Source: Takakia lepidozioides
Taxonomy: Eukaryota > Streptophyta > Takakiopsida > Takakiales > Takakiaceae
Direction: 5' to 3'
Length of the DNA: 64,000 bases
Assembly: GCA_030704615.1 (NCBI GenBank)
Contig: CM060733.1
Location: 29,698,001 to 29,762,000, forward strand
Shown here: piece after piece, positions 21,979 to 34,119 of the stretch
Layout of the letters: each line of letters begins with the position of its first letter
Position numbering within the stretch: the first letter of the stretch is position 1
Program-made: the position numbers and the translations under genes
The notes under the pieces: generated by a model
The model's database searches: none
What the model was told of the DNA's origin: nothing
Seen by the model: only the letters and a program-made list of their open reading frames with translations

Positions 21979-24900
21979 GTGAGTTTACAGGATGAAGTGA
22001 TGACTGGTTGGACAATCAGAGCTGATGAGCAGGTGAGAGAAGTGAATGTGGGAACTGAAGAGGAACCGAGGATGGTGAAGGTAGGGGCTGATTTGGAGCC
22101 TGAATTCTTTGAGGAAGCTAAGAGTCTGTTCATCAAATACAGAGATGTATTTGCTTGGAGCTACGAGGATCTGAAAGGGATACCACCTGAGATCTGTCAG
22201 CATAAGATTGAACTGGAACCAGGATCAGTACCAATCAAACATGCAAGGTACAAAATGAATCCCAACTATGCACAGAAGGTTGGGGAAGAGATCAAGAAGT
22301 TGGCTGAGGCTAAGTTTATATACCCGATAGAGTATACAATTTGGTTGTCACCCATTGTGATAGTTCCCAAGAAGAATGGTAAACTGAGAGTTTGTGTGAA
22401 CTATAAGAAGTTGAATGCTTGTACGAAGAAATATTCTTTCCCTTTGCCATTCACAGAAGCGGTATTGGACACTGTGGCAGGCCATGAGATGTACTCATTC
22501 ATGGATGGCTTCAGTGGTTATAATCAAGTGCAAGTGGCAGAAGAAGACCAGGGAAAAACAGCTGACATCACAGACTAGGGTGCTTATGCATACAAAGTCA
22601 TGTCTTTTGGACTTTGTAATGCAGCAACAACTTTCCAGAGAGTGATAAGTGAATATTTTCATGAGTATCTGGATGATTTCATGCAGGTGTTCTTGGATTA
22701 TTTCATTGTGTACAGTTCTAAGAATGAGCACTTGCATAAATTGGAGTTATGTTTGGCCAGATGCAGGATGAGAGGTCTGGGCCTGAATCCAGAGAAGTGT
22801 ACTTTCTGTGTGAACTCAAGGGTGCTTTTGGGACACATTGTGTGTAAGAGGGGACTTCTTGTGGATCCCAGAAAGACAGAGGCCATTAAAGCCTCTCCAC
22901 CACCAGTAAATGTTAAGAGTCTAAGGAGATTCCTTGGACAAACAAGTTATTACAGAAGATTTGTCAGACGGTATGCACAGATAGCAGCACCATTGAGCAA
23001 GCTTCTGAATAAAGATGCAATGTTTGCATGGACAGCTGAATGTCACTAGGCTTTTGAGGAACTTACATTGTCAGTAACAACTATACCTGTGCTGATTGAC
23101 CCTCACTGACATGTAGTATTTCATGTTCACTGTGATGCCTCAGGAGAAGCGTTGGGAGCAGTGTTAGCCCAAAATGTTACAGGAAACATAGATTCACCTG
23201 TGTACGATTCTAGCAAGTTGATGAACAGTGCTGAAAGGAACTATAGCACAACTGAAAGAGAAGCACTGGCAATGATTTATGCAGTCAAGAAATTCAGACA
23301 TTACCTATTGGGAAAGAAGTTTATGTTTTATGTGGATCATCAGGCTCTGATTTATTTGGTGAACAAGCCTTTGATAAGTGGAAGGATAGCAAGGTGGTTA
23401 ATAATCTTACATGAGTTTGAGTTCGAAGTTGTTTACAAGCCTGGCCGTTTGCATCTTGTGGCAGATCACTTGTCACGCCTATCAACAGGAGAGCCCGCTA
23501 CAGGAGTAGACGACCAACTACCTGATGCGAGTTTGTTTGCAGTGGAGGTGCAGGGAAGTGCTAACCAGTGGCCAATCAGATACTACCTTACTCATGGTCA
23601 GTGCCCACCTAGTTATGGAAATGAGCAGAAGAAGAGAATCGCTATCAAGGCTTTAGCTTATACTATGGTAGGGGGCAGAATATATAAGCTAGGATCTGAT
23701 GGAGTACTTAAACGATGCTTGTACCACCATGAAGTAAATAAAGTTTTGGAGGAAGTTCATAAATGAGTGGCTGGAGGTCATTTTGGAGAAGAGACTACTA
23801 GTAGAAAGATACTACTTGCAGGTTACTGGTGGCCTACTTTGTTCAAGGATGTACACAAGTATTGTAAGAGTTGTGATGAGTGTCAGAGGCTAGGACCATT
23901 GCAGAGATCTGGGAAGATGGCTTTGCATCCTACGATGTCTCCTAAACCATTTCAGAAATGGGGACTAGACTTTGTTGGACCAATTAACCCACCAGCCAAG
24001 AATACACAGAACAAGTATATAATCACAGCCAATGATTATACTACAAAGTGGGTGGAAGCTAAAGCTTTGAGGGACAACACAGCTAAGTCCACATCAAGGT
24101 TCCTGTATGAGAACATACTTACAAGATTTGGCTGTCCCCTGGAATTTATCAGTGACCAGGGAAGTCACTTCATTAATGAGACCATAGAACTATTGACTAA
24201 AAAGTTCATGATTGTGCATAGGAACAGTACAACTTATTACCCACAGGATAATGGGCAGGCAGAGGCTACCAACAAAATACTATGTACTATCTTGGCTAAG
24301 ATAGTCAATGCAAACAGAACAGATTGGGATACAAAGCTGTTGACGGCTTTGTGGTCATATAGGACTTTATATAAAGTCACCACTAAGTATATACCATTCC
24401 AATTAGTTTATGGTATGGAAGCTTTACTTCTAGTGGAGTTCTTGTTACCTACCATGAGAACGGAATGGGGAAGGAGAATGGAATTGGAAGATTCAATTAA
24501 GGTCATCATGTGGAAGAAGTACGTGCTGATGCAGCAGATAGCATGACCAGAATTCAGATTAAGAGGAAGGATCAATTTGATGAAGGTAAACTGAAAACTT
24601 TTAAGACGGGTGATTTGGTTCTGTGGTTGCAGAAGAAGGGGAAGATTAAGGCTTCTAAGCTTAAATCACCATGGAAAGGACCTTATATCATACAGAAGAT
24701 GTATGATAACAACACCGCCATGTTACAAACCATTAACAAAGAGATGTTGGGAAGAGTCAATGCCAATAAGTTGAAAGGATACAGTGGTATCCACGACAAA
24801 CCATTGCAACATGATTTGCATATTGAAACACAGACACAGTCACGGGCTGCACCGGTAATACCAACGGAGCATGAAGCACTTGTCGTAAAGCCAAATGTGT

Positions 24901-25079
24901 ATGGCCTGAGCGGAGAACACGGGTGTTCGCACAGTTATCACAGCCCATCACAGTGTCACACAACCTATCACAGTCCACCACAGTTAGACACAGCCTGTCA
25001 CAGCCCAACACAGCCCATGCGGGTTACACAGTCCATAGGGTCAGTGACAGGTGGACGCGGGTTACCGTCAGAAAAGTAG
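21979..25079 (+). pseudogene. gypsy reverse transcriptase, RNase H and integrase, catalytically dead
   Basis: RT begins near 22150. The RT catalytic box reads VFLDYF at 22690-22704, so the second catalytic Asp is Tyr (codon 22699-22701). A stop replaces the usual Trp in the TTPWGTYAYKVM-like block at 22576. Stops at 23047 and 23107 lie in the connection before RNase H, where Gln and Arg are usual. RNase H (HVHCDASGEALG) and its end (LVADHLSRL) are readable. The next stop, 23764, precedes the integrase zinc finger. The integrase catalytic residues are present: D at 23968, D at 24154 and E at 24262, with 35 residues between the last two. A frame slip follows near 24510-24546, and the C-terminal part ends at 25079 through the internal decamer array. 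Confidence 0.88.
24930..25036. repeat. Third CACAG decamer array, at the 3' end of pol
   Basis: Units CACAGCCCAT, CACAGTGTCA, CACAACCTAT, CACAGTCCAC, CACAGTTAGA, CACAGCCTGT and CACAGCCCAA follow each other at 10-bp spacing. The pattern is that of the LTR arrays, but this array lies inside the element and overlaps the last codons of pol. Confidence 0.85.
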
Positions 25080-25475
25080 CCGTCAAGTGAAAGAGAAGTT
25101 TGGAAGTCAAACTCGGAGAATGTGCCACGCAAACAGGGGAAGTCGGAGACATGTCTAAAAACGAACACGTGGTCACTAGGGCGAAGCACACTGCTGTGCA
25201 TAAATTGCAGAAGTGGGTATCATCATGCAAGAGAACAAATCGGCCGTCAAAGTACCTACCCGGTACATCAGCCAAAACTATTTGTGGGCCCATTAATGCA
25301 TTTGGGGCAGGGGTAACGGAACCATTTCCGAGTACAGAAAAGAGGGATTTTTACCACATGTGCTGTCCTAACCTTGAGTCTTAAAGAAACTCCCTTCTTG
25401 GAATAGATTCCTTATCTGCAATCTTGCCTTGTGCTCAACCACATCCACATGACCCAATGGCAATTCGAACAATTG

Positions 25476-25937
25476 CTACAGGTACTGCAGAGTAATTTCT
25501 ATATCTACTCCCCTCACCTGGGTTACTCCCGTCCTAGGCTCAAAGTTCTGAAGAAATTGAAGCATATACTGCCGATGATGCAATGGCCAGTCCTTGCGTA
25601 GCAGCCCCTCCAATCGCAACTCCCTCAGCAGTTGCACTGCTTGCGGTGTAGCAATTGTTTGCTTCTGCAGTAACGTGGTGCTCTTCACCCGGATATCCTC
25701 CATTCCCCTCACTCTCTTCATTCTAGACAAACAAAAAGGCCTTGTTTGAAACAGCTGAAGAAAAGCTTGCAGGGCACAGAGCATAAAGGTATGGTTGGCA
25801 CAGAATGGAACAGGTAAGAGCGTGTAAACCTGTGGGGCTTGCAAGTATCGAGTGAGAGAGAATGTACTCTCGATTCGTTCGTCCTTGCGCCACTGCGTGA
25901 GTAGTAAAGCGAGCGTGTAATCCGTTATATCCGCCAT
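25476..25937 (-). CDS. Antisense accessory ORF of the gypsy element
   Basis: On the strand opposite to pol there is a 153-codon frame from ATG 25937 (MADITDYTLALLLTQWRK) to 25476. The composition looks like a folded protein: a hydrophobic stretch YTLLPVPFCANHTFMLCAL, a basic linker RMKRVRG, then LRELRLEGLLRKDWPLHHR. I do not recognise the family. An upstream extension of the frame to 26381 is mostly the reverse of a sense ORF and is not counted. Antisense ORFs between integrase and the 3' LTR are known in some plant Tat elements (for example gene23 of Grande), which makes a real gene plausible. It diverges from the sense accessory ORF across about 250 bp, where a shared promoter could lie. 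Confidence 0.5.
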   Translation of the reverse strand: MADITDYTLALLLTQWRKDERIESTFSLTRYLQAPQVYTLLPVPFCANHTFMLCALQAFLQLFQTRPFCLSRMKRVRGMEDIRVKSTTLLQKQTIATPQAVQLLRELRLEGLLRKDWPLHHRQYMLQFLQNFEPRTGVTQVRGVDIEITLQYL

Positions 25938-26183
25938 AGCTACAAAGCTATAGCTTTGATTGCCCCTCCCGTCGAGACACGGGCTATTTGGAGCCACCCC
26001 GACTCTTCCGCTCATAACTCTTCCGATTTCTTGTTCTTGTTTCTTGGAGGGAACCACCTGCATGAAATTCTCGCTCCTGATTGGCTGTTGCTTGCATAGG
26101 TATTTTTTTAATTCTACCCCCCTCCGTGGACATTCCCACCTTGCTTGCACCAAAGCCGAGTACCCAGGGCTCAGAGATGTTGG

Positions 26184-29100
26184 CCAAATACTGAACGTTC
26201 TGTTTGCCATGAAACAGAACCAACAGTATTTGAGCAGGTCATTCATAGAGGAGATACTGAAAGCCTTGCGAGGAGAGGATGTAGCTTGAGCAGAGTTAAT
26301 GTACAATGGTCTGATGGAAGAGATGAAGAGGTTACAGGGCACTGCTGCTAAGTCTCTGATCATCGTGTCTGGCCCAGTCATTGCTCAGATTATTCTTGAC
26401 TCTTGCATACTTGATGCGCGAGATTGTAAGGAGATGGGAGTGTTTGAGGCAGCAACCACTGCAATGGAGGAGCAGGGTTCTTCACATAGTGAGGGTGGAC
26501 TGCAGAGCAACACCAGTCTAAGAGACAGAAGAGGGGTATGACTGTAGTGGTGGATCCACTGGCTTCAAGAAAGTAGCAAGATGATGTTTCCCAAGCTCTT
26601 GTCCAGGATGGGGCACAACAGCACAGAGAGGGCTGTTATTACTAAAAGCACGACCTTTGGAGAGGGAAGAAGAAGTCACTTTGGTACCACAGCCATCACA
26701 GCCAGTTGAATCGGTTGTCTCAGAGGTACCTCAGTTAGTACATGCTGTTCCACCAGAGCCTATTGCTCTGGAAAGAGAAGGGTTGGACATTCCCACTACA
26801 GAGCAGGTTGTGGCAGAAATTGAGAAGGGTGACCTTTTCTATGAAAACTCTGGCTTGGTCAGGGAATCAGTGGTACCAGAGGTGCAGAGTCTGTCCAGGG
26901 AAATCTTTGTTGTGCATGTAATACCCACACCTGTGACGGAGGTACTAGGGGTAGAATATAAGGACACTGCAGCACCTGTGGAGGATGAGGTGGTTCAGGA
27001 AGAGGATCTGGTGGGGCAATGGCTTGAATGGTTGGTGAAGCATCACACTATGGAGGATCAAGGAGAACAACATCAAATTCACCATGATGACCCCCAACAG
27101 GCCATGCTTATGAGTTCCATAAGCATGACACTCAATTTGTTGGGCACTTATGTGAAATCCCATGTTCCATCTACCCAATTGGCAGCTTTGAGGGAGGAAC
27201 TCAGGAATGAGTTTGAGACTTGAATTGCCACTGAGTGTGCTAACAAGGTAGATGAGGAGATCAATCTCAAGTTACAGCAAGAGTTGGAGGACACAAAGGC
27301 TGCCTTGCAGTTGGCTAAGGGACATTTGATTGAAGCAGATCTCGAGCAGGACCAGTTGCATGAAGCACATAAACAACAATTATACCAATTGCAGGTGAAG
27401 CATGAGGGCAAGTTGCAAGAAGTGAACGTACTACATACAGAGTTGGAGGCAGTACATCAGAGGATGACCATACAATGTGCTACACTAACAACTGCTCTAG
27501 AGCAAACTGCATTAGAAGTTAACAGACAAGGGGAGAGATGTATGATGGCAGAATCTGAGATAATAGAGCAAGGGAAACTCATTGTTGATTTGCAGGTTAC
27601 AATCTGTCGCAATGAGAAGACTTTCCAACAGTACAGACAAGTTGAGGCTGACCAGGAGAGGTACATCCTGGAGTTGCAGCAAACAGTCATGGTCAATAGA
27701 ATTGAACTCTCTGTGGCTAACAAGGCTTGGAAGGAAGCCAATAATCTGGCTGCTGCCTATGTGGGCCTGGTTGAACCTCATGCGAAGCGCATGGAGGCTT
27801 TATAGCAGCAGTTAGATGTGTACAGACTCACGGAGGAGCAGATTCTCAGGGGTGCCACACAGGACTTGGTGGATAACCACCTTATGCAGTTATGGTTAGC
27901 ACAAGGACCGGTAGAAGGCAAAGCACCAAGGAAACTCACCCAGGGCGAGATGAATGAGCTCAGATTGCAGGTGCAGAACATTGCCACAATTACTATCGAC
28001 AATGTCTATAGTAGAATAGCGGAGCTACAGGAGGACGTGGAAGGCCTGCAGACTCAAGTGGATGACCTGAGTTCAAATATTGACAAGAGAGTCTTTGTTC
28101 CTGAGGAGCAGCTGATGACTACTTATTTACATGCCAGGACTCTAATTTTTCAGTCTCTTCGCAGGGGGTGCATGAGATGTCGGTCGTAGAAGGGCCAGTG
28201 GTACCAATACCACAACAGGTGCTTGTGAAGGTAGCTGACCATGTTGCTACTACAGCAAAACCACACCCTGAGGTATGGGGGGATGCTGCTTTTAACCCAC
28301 CTAGGACTCATGCTGCACGGGAGTACAGTCGGGCTATGATTATGCCTTTCAACCAAATTCCCATTGTGCTGGATTTGGCTTGGAAGGAATTTAGTCCTCC
28401 GCAGTCGTTGGCACATTACTACTAGATCATGCGCATTTGGTTGCCAGTGGCAACTCGGACTAAGGTTCTTCCGAACAATCAACCCATTGAGGATCATCAC
28501 TTTGCAAGGTACTGGTCTGAGGCATGTACCATGCTGAAGGAATTAATTGCCTTCCAGGTTGTACATGGGTACATCTATACCAAGACCAAGGAGGTATCTA
28601 GTATTGTCATGGGCTGTGGATTATACTATGCTGCTTGTTTTATGGCACGTTATCACATTGAGCAGCAGAAGATGCAATCACGAGTTCTGAGTTATTCCAG
28701 TGGGGATCATTGGGTCTTACCTTCAGTGCCACCTCATATGTACTTCTATGATGCAAAAGTTATGATGCAGAAGGATTCCCAACTTCGTTCATGGTTTAAT
28801 TCGGCTTGGAACAATTTGGCAACAGAGAAATTCGGCCCTGATGATATTTTCTTTAAGGGACATGAAGCCTGGAAATACTTACACTATTCCAAAGTCATTG
28901 GCACACCTCTCACCTATACGGCTAAGGAGTTCAGGGCGTTCACTAATTTTGCTTGCAAGCGCTTACAGCAAGTCGTACAGTTTAAACTTCCAGACATGGT
29001 GGGCCCACATTGTATGCCACGCAGGATTCCCGAGAAGCCACTTAAAGTTCGGCCGTTAAAACACCTAAGGGGGGACGAGGATTCTGATACTATTGGTTCT

Positions 29101-29343
29101 TCATAGGACTTTTTTGACATGGCAGAGGACTATGCACTTCAGATGGCAGAGAAGAAACGACGGGGATCTCCTATGCTTGAGAGGTTACCTCGTTATCAGC
29201 CAAAGGAGGGTCAGACATTTCCAGGTAGTGCTCAATCGCCTCCATCAGCCAGTGACAGGACTCGGGCTCACACACGGAGTCCTTCACGAGACTCTCACCG
29301 ACAGAAGGGTGCTCACTCACAAAGGTTTGCTGATCCCAAACAG
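26184..29343 (+). pseudogene. Sense accessory ORF of the gypsy element, coiled-coil protein, decayed
   Basis: Open stretches follow one another: about 26184-26540 (frame 1), 26657-28150 (frame 2) and 28168-29343 (frame 1). They are separated by two frame changes and by stops at about 26287, 27221, 27803, 28423 and 29104. The middle is helical and rich in Gln, Glu and Leu (for example LAKGHLIEADLEQDQLHEAH), ending with ELQEDVEGLQTQVDDLSSN, typical of a coiled coil. The C-terminal part (28430-29100) looks globular and ends in a basic Ser/Arg tail. I recognise no known domain. A diverged relative of its coiled-coil part lies at 61853-62900 on the minus strand, so it is a conserved component of an element family and not random sequence. 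Confidence 0.65.
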
Positions 29344-29384
29344 TAAACCGTGAGGACACAACTTTTTGAGAGGGGGAGGGGTAA

Positions 29385-30436
29385 TGTTAGAGGGCTGCTT
29401 GGGACTTAGACGCTTTTACGAGTTCTGTGGGGTACCCTTAATTTTTGCACAGACTTATGAATGGTAGACTGAGACCAACAGGAGCCTTAGGGGTGGCAGA
29501 TGCAGGCTTTAAGGGGGGTAGACAGCTTGTCACAGTTTATCACAGCCAGACACAGCCCGACACAGCTTCGCACAGCCAGTCACAGCCCGACACAGCTTTA
29601 CACAGCCCGTCACACTCTATCACAGCTAGACACAGTCTGACACAGTCGACACAGCTTCGCATAGCCAGTCACAGCCCGACACAGCTTTACACAGCCCGTC
29701 ACAGTCTATCACAGCCAGACACAGTCTGACACAGCCCGACACAGCTTCGCACAGCCAGTCACAGCCCGACATAGCTTTAAACAGCCAGTCCCATCTCGGC
29801 ACAGCTTGACACAGCCTGTCACAGTGTACATGGGGAACAGTTATCATTGACAGGGAACGACTGTGTGGGAACGACATCTGCAGAGGGAACGTGTTGCTTC
29901 AGGGGTGACGGTTAGAACAGCTTGCGGGTAGATTAGGCAGGGCGGCAACAGAAAGAGATCACTTCTTGAGGAGGGCGACTTGTTCAGGAGAGGAGGAGAC
30001 GTAACGGAGAGCGGAAACAGTGAAGAGGAGATGATGACTTGATTGAGGCTTAATTCATGCAAGCTGTAAAATTATACAATAGGGTAGATTAGGGACACCA
30101 TAGCATAGGCATGATACATGATTAATCTTAATCCGATACTAAATCGATACAAACATACTGTGTAGAGAGACATGAGAGAAGCTGTGGAATGAATGCATGA
30201 TTAATTGGAACTTAGTAGATTACTGAAGCAATCTGATGCTTCAGTATACACGGTAAGGTAAATTGATAACATGAAGGCAAGAAGGAATACAAATAGGAAG
30301 CACAACCATGATTCACTAGCTGTAGGTCATGACTGATTGTTCTGAGCGGGCTGAGTGCTTAGAGATATCCAACTCTTCTATCTTGGAGTTTCCACCTCGG
30401 ATAGCGAAGGGATGGGTGAGTAAAAGCCGCTCGACA
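29385..30436 (+). repeat. 3' LTR of the gypsy element
   Basis: The 1052-bp repeat has the same ends as the 5' LTR. It is preceded by the purine-rich tract GAGAGGGGGAGGGG. Its decamer array has nine more units than that of the 5' LTR. Confidence 0.9.
29531..29829. repeat. 10-bp tandem array (CACAGnnnnn), 30 units, in the 3' LTR
   Basis: Twenty-nine units of 10 bp and one of 9 bp are in register. The block from CTTCG through CCAGT, CCCGA, CTTTA, CCCGT, TCTAT, CCAGA and TCTGA to CCCGA is present twice here and once in the 5' LTR, which accounts for the nine extra units. Confidence 0.9.
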
Positions 30437-31499
30437 GAGCAGTTTCTCTACATTGTCCAACCCCCGCACGATATACTAGGCACACTGCATTCGCTGCTCA
30501 AGTGCAAACTTGAAAGTAAACCAGTCCTTCGTGAAAGGTGTTCCTTTCTCTGGCTTTGCAGTCTTGGAGACATTTCCTCTGACTTTTGCCCACTCATAAA
30601 ACACTTGAATGAATGACATCACGTAAAAGCCACACTCCCAGTTGAATGGTGACTGGGGCACATCAGGTGCATGGAACTGAAATGCTTGGACAATCTCATG
30701 CCACTCCGGTGAGTCCATCGAGTACCCTAAGCACTCAACATGAAGCTTCCGAATCCACCCTAGAACAAAGGGACAACTATGCAAGTCCCTGATAGAGTTT
30801 AGGTGAGTGTAACAGCCCTTGCGGAGGTTGATGATACAAACACTCCAGTGCCCCCTGCAATGGTATCAAACAACATGGCGTCATTGCACAGTCATGATGG
30901 GCAGACTCAACAGACTGGCACTCAGCAGACCGAGCACTCAGCAGACTCAACAGACTCAATCTTCAAACCTAGTCCACTAGACAGATACACAGCCCAACTT
31001 AATCGCTCATAGTCAAGAGGACACTGCGGAACCAGACTCTGACTCAGGAGACTTAGTCTCAGCAGACTTGGCAGAGTTCTTACTGGTCCCCAATTGGCAC
31101 GAAAATAAAATCGCACTCTTTCAAGTCCTTGCCCAGTCGTTCAGTGCTGAGGCAACCTTTGAAGACCTCCACAAGGCTTTCATGTTGCCCCGCCCCCAAT
31201 GACTTCAACACCGTCCACGTCCACGTTGGAAGAAGAGCAATAGTCTCGGTGAACGCAGCCTCAACCGACTTCTCATAGAATCGACACCACAGCTCCAGGA
31301 GTCTATCTGTGGACTCCGACTCAACCTTTCCAAGCGCCTTTATGTCATCCGGCGTTAGTCCGCATTCAAACCGTGGGTCAGCATCAGTATGGAATTACCC
31401 GCCTTGACGTGCAGACCATGTGCTTTGCCAAATCGAGCAACCATCCTGCACAGAGCAGACCATCCTTCGGTAAGTCTCATGTACTGAACAAACTGACGA

Positions 31500-33060
31500 C
31501 AACATGGTACAAACACTCTACAGGCTGAACAATTCATCAGTAGCCTGAACACTCAGTTCCGCACGAGGTTGACAGTACTGGCAGACTGAGCACAGCAGAC
31601 CGGTTTGGAGAGCAGACTGTGTAGAACATGGCAGACCGAGCAGACTGACAAGACTGACCAGTCTCAGACAATGATGACAATGGGCGAGCAAACTGACCAC
31701 AACAGACCGCAAAGCACTTAACGACAAAGACAGACGACCAAGGCCGCGGTTTTTGTTCATAAAGACGTTAGACTTTTTCTTCGCAGGTCTCTTGGTACTC
31801 GGACCCTCCTCAACCTCCTCAGCATGGTCCACGATGGTCCGCTTCTTGGCTTTGCCGAGCTCCCCTGGGAAGCAAGGACAGTTGTAGGCGGGCTGGATAG
31901 AGCAGACAAACGCAGCGCTGCCGCCCTACTTCGCAACAGAAGCTGGTCAGCAAGTTTGTTTACACTTGCTGGACTTGTCTTTGCAGCTTCATGGGTCGCA
32001 TGCGTGCTCGGCTGCCGGTTGTTCGTCAGTCCTTTCATCTGTGAACTGTGCAGTCTGCTAACCACTCTGCGGTCCAGTCTCTTCCTCAATATGGGCAGTG
32101 TGCTCGGTGGCAAGTTGGTCATCAGTCCTTCCCTCTGTGAAGTGTGCAGTCTGCTGGTCAGGCCACGGTTGAGTCTGTTCTTCACTGAGCTGTGTAGTCT
32201 GCCACTCTAAGCTATCCTGGTCAGTCTTTCTCTCTATGACCTGTGCAGTCTGCTGGTTAGTTTGCGGTTCAGTCCGGTCATCAATGAAGTCAGTTTGCTG
32301 GCCCGCCGCAGGTTGCTCGGCAGTCCTTCCATGTGTCGACTGTTCAGTCTGCTGGTCAGTCTGGTGGACAGCCGGCTGGGTGTTCTGATCTTGTAGGCCG
32401 AGGAACAATCAACTTCTCCATGGACTTGGGAAACATCCAGAACATCTATGGAAGACCCACCGGCAATTGCATCCTCAGACTCTTCTGTAAGGTCTATGAT
32501 ACGGTTTTGTGTTCCCGGATTGAGTTCGGTCATCACGTAAGACTCGTCTATGCAAGATTGAGCTGGAAGGTCATAGAAGGCAGACCACAGGGAGCTGGAT
32601 AATAATGCTTTATCGGTGACCTGATGACATCGTCAGTGAATATGCATGGGGAAAAGTAAACTCGTTCAAAACACTCATACTGGCATATCCAAAAACATGT
32701 TATTGGGAACTTTGCAGAAATTCGTCCACAGGGTCCCGGTGAGGCCAGTGCATCCGAGTCTGTTGCACAATCCACGGAACAGACTGGCTGTTAGTCTCCT
32801 GGACAGTCTATTCGGCCATCTGCTGAGTGGGTTTGACAGTGTGCTGTACAGTCTGTTGAGGGGCAATCTGCTGGCTGGGTTCGCCAGTCTGCTGCTCAGT
32901 TTGCTGAGGGCAGTCTGCGCCATGTTTGCTGGTCTGCTGTACAGTCGGATTAAGGGTAGTCTATTGGCCGGTCTGTTCGCCGGTCTGCAGCAAAATCTTC
33001 AAAGTGCTCTGCCCGCTCAGTAGTGTTTGCACATACTGAGTATGTGTGTGCGGGGCAGTT
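31500..33060. repeat. Degenerate CAGTCTGCTGG repeat region inside the Ulp1 gene
   Basis: Both strands are dense in CAGTCTGCTGG or CAGACTG variants. On the minus strand these give Gln/Thr-rich frames (for example DQQTAHFTEGRTDDQLA), so the repeats may be partly translated as low-complexity sequence. Exon borders inside cannot be set with confidence. Confidence 0.55.
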
Positions 33061-34119
33061 TGCTAGGAGTGGTCCGGCCTACTACCCGGGATGGTCTGGT
33101 GCACATGCTCGGTCTCCAGCACTTGGGCAGTTTGCCCACATGTGTCGTGGGGAATATGTTGTTGGACATTCTCGTGGCCAGTCTGTTTGACAGTCTCCTG
33201 AACTCTTTGTAAAGCCAGGACAACGTCCCTTGCACCTCTGGCAAAAGAGTCGAAAGCAGCCTGCACTTGTTTGTCTCCCAGATCAACTTGCCCTGCAACA
33301 CATGTTTCTGCAAATGTGAACTTATAAAAAAGATGGCAAAAAGAAATGGAACTGAAACACGAAAGATGCCCATAACATTTTACCTTCCAAGAAATTTCCA
33401 ACGAGGCCAATGTCCTTGATTTGCCGGCACAAATATGCTCCATTGAGATGAGCAATGGCGCCAATGCGGTCTTCAGTGGGGGTCCCACACCACATGACTT
33501 TGAAGACATTGGGATTCTGCAAAAGAATGTCGAATATTGCTCGCTCCATCACCAATGCAAACCACTGCAACGCGCCATCCACCACAAACTTCTGTGACTG
33601 GTCTATTCCATGGAGCAAGTCCATCCTCAAACTATGCAGATCCTTCATCAACTTGCAGAAATTGCCAAATTGCATCCATCTGTGCTGTAGGAAGGAAGCT
33701 GCCATGCGCTCAAAGTCCTCCTCAGTCAATCCGAACAAATGCTTTCTTCTCCCCCCAAAGGTTGGATGTGCCATAGGCCTGAGGTCTTCAGGCCGTGGGT
33801 CATCCATGAGAATCAGTTGCACAAGTAGAGGCGATACATTTTGGACGGTTGTGGCTTCAATGGCAACAGCAGAGGCCCGACTTCCAGAACATGGTTGGCT
33901 TCCTCAATAGAAAACTCCATGGAATAATGAAAGGGTACAAATGACCACCGGCGGTCCGCAACAATCTGGTGAAGCTCATTATGCCAATCCAAATGGGGAT
34001 TAATTTCTCCCCACCTAAGCCGGGGAAGTGTTAGGTCTTCAGCTCCGGGTCGAATTACAGGTGATGGCGATCGCCAAACGCAAAAAGAGTCGTGCTATGT
34101 GGGAGAAAGGCAGTCTGCT

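Larger units (their letters stand above)
17246..30436 (+). mobile_element. Ty3/gypsy LTR retrotransposon, 13.2 kb, with large accessory region, non-autonomous
   Basis: Two LTRs (17246-18209 and 29385-30436) begin TGTTAG and end CGACA. The order of the inside is a tRNA-Asp-like primer site, gag with three CCHC knuckles, aspartic protease, RT, RNase H and integrase, with no chromodomain. This order and the DGGSGVNIM protease fit the Tat/Athila side of plant gypsy elements. Between integrase and the 3' LTR lie about 4 kb of extra coding sequence in both orientations. A purine-rich tract (about 29369-29381) precedes the 3' LTR. The coding frames carry many stops, and RT has FLDY in place of FLDD. 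No target duplication is visible (GGTAA on the left, GAGCA on the right). It sits in the spacer between the two MULE genes, about 40 bp past the end of the Ulp1 gene. Confidence 0.9.

Noticed and set aside
18303-24546. Idea that stops in the gypsy genes are repaired by U-to-C RNA editing, as in organelles of some seedless plants
   Set aside because: This is nuclear transposon sequence; U-to-C editing is organellar, some stops (at Trp) are not fixable by it, and there are also frame shifts. Mutation decay is simpler.
25938-26381. N-terminal extension of the antisense gypsy ORF to 301 codons
   Set aside because: Most of it mirrors the sense frame (VGQILNVLFAMKQ) on the other strand; the MADITDY start is more credible.
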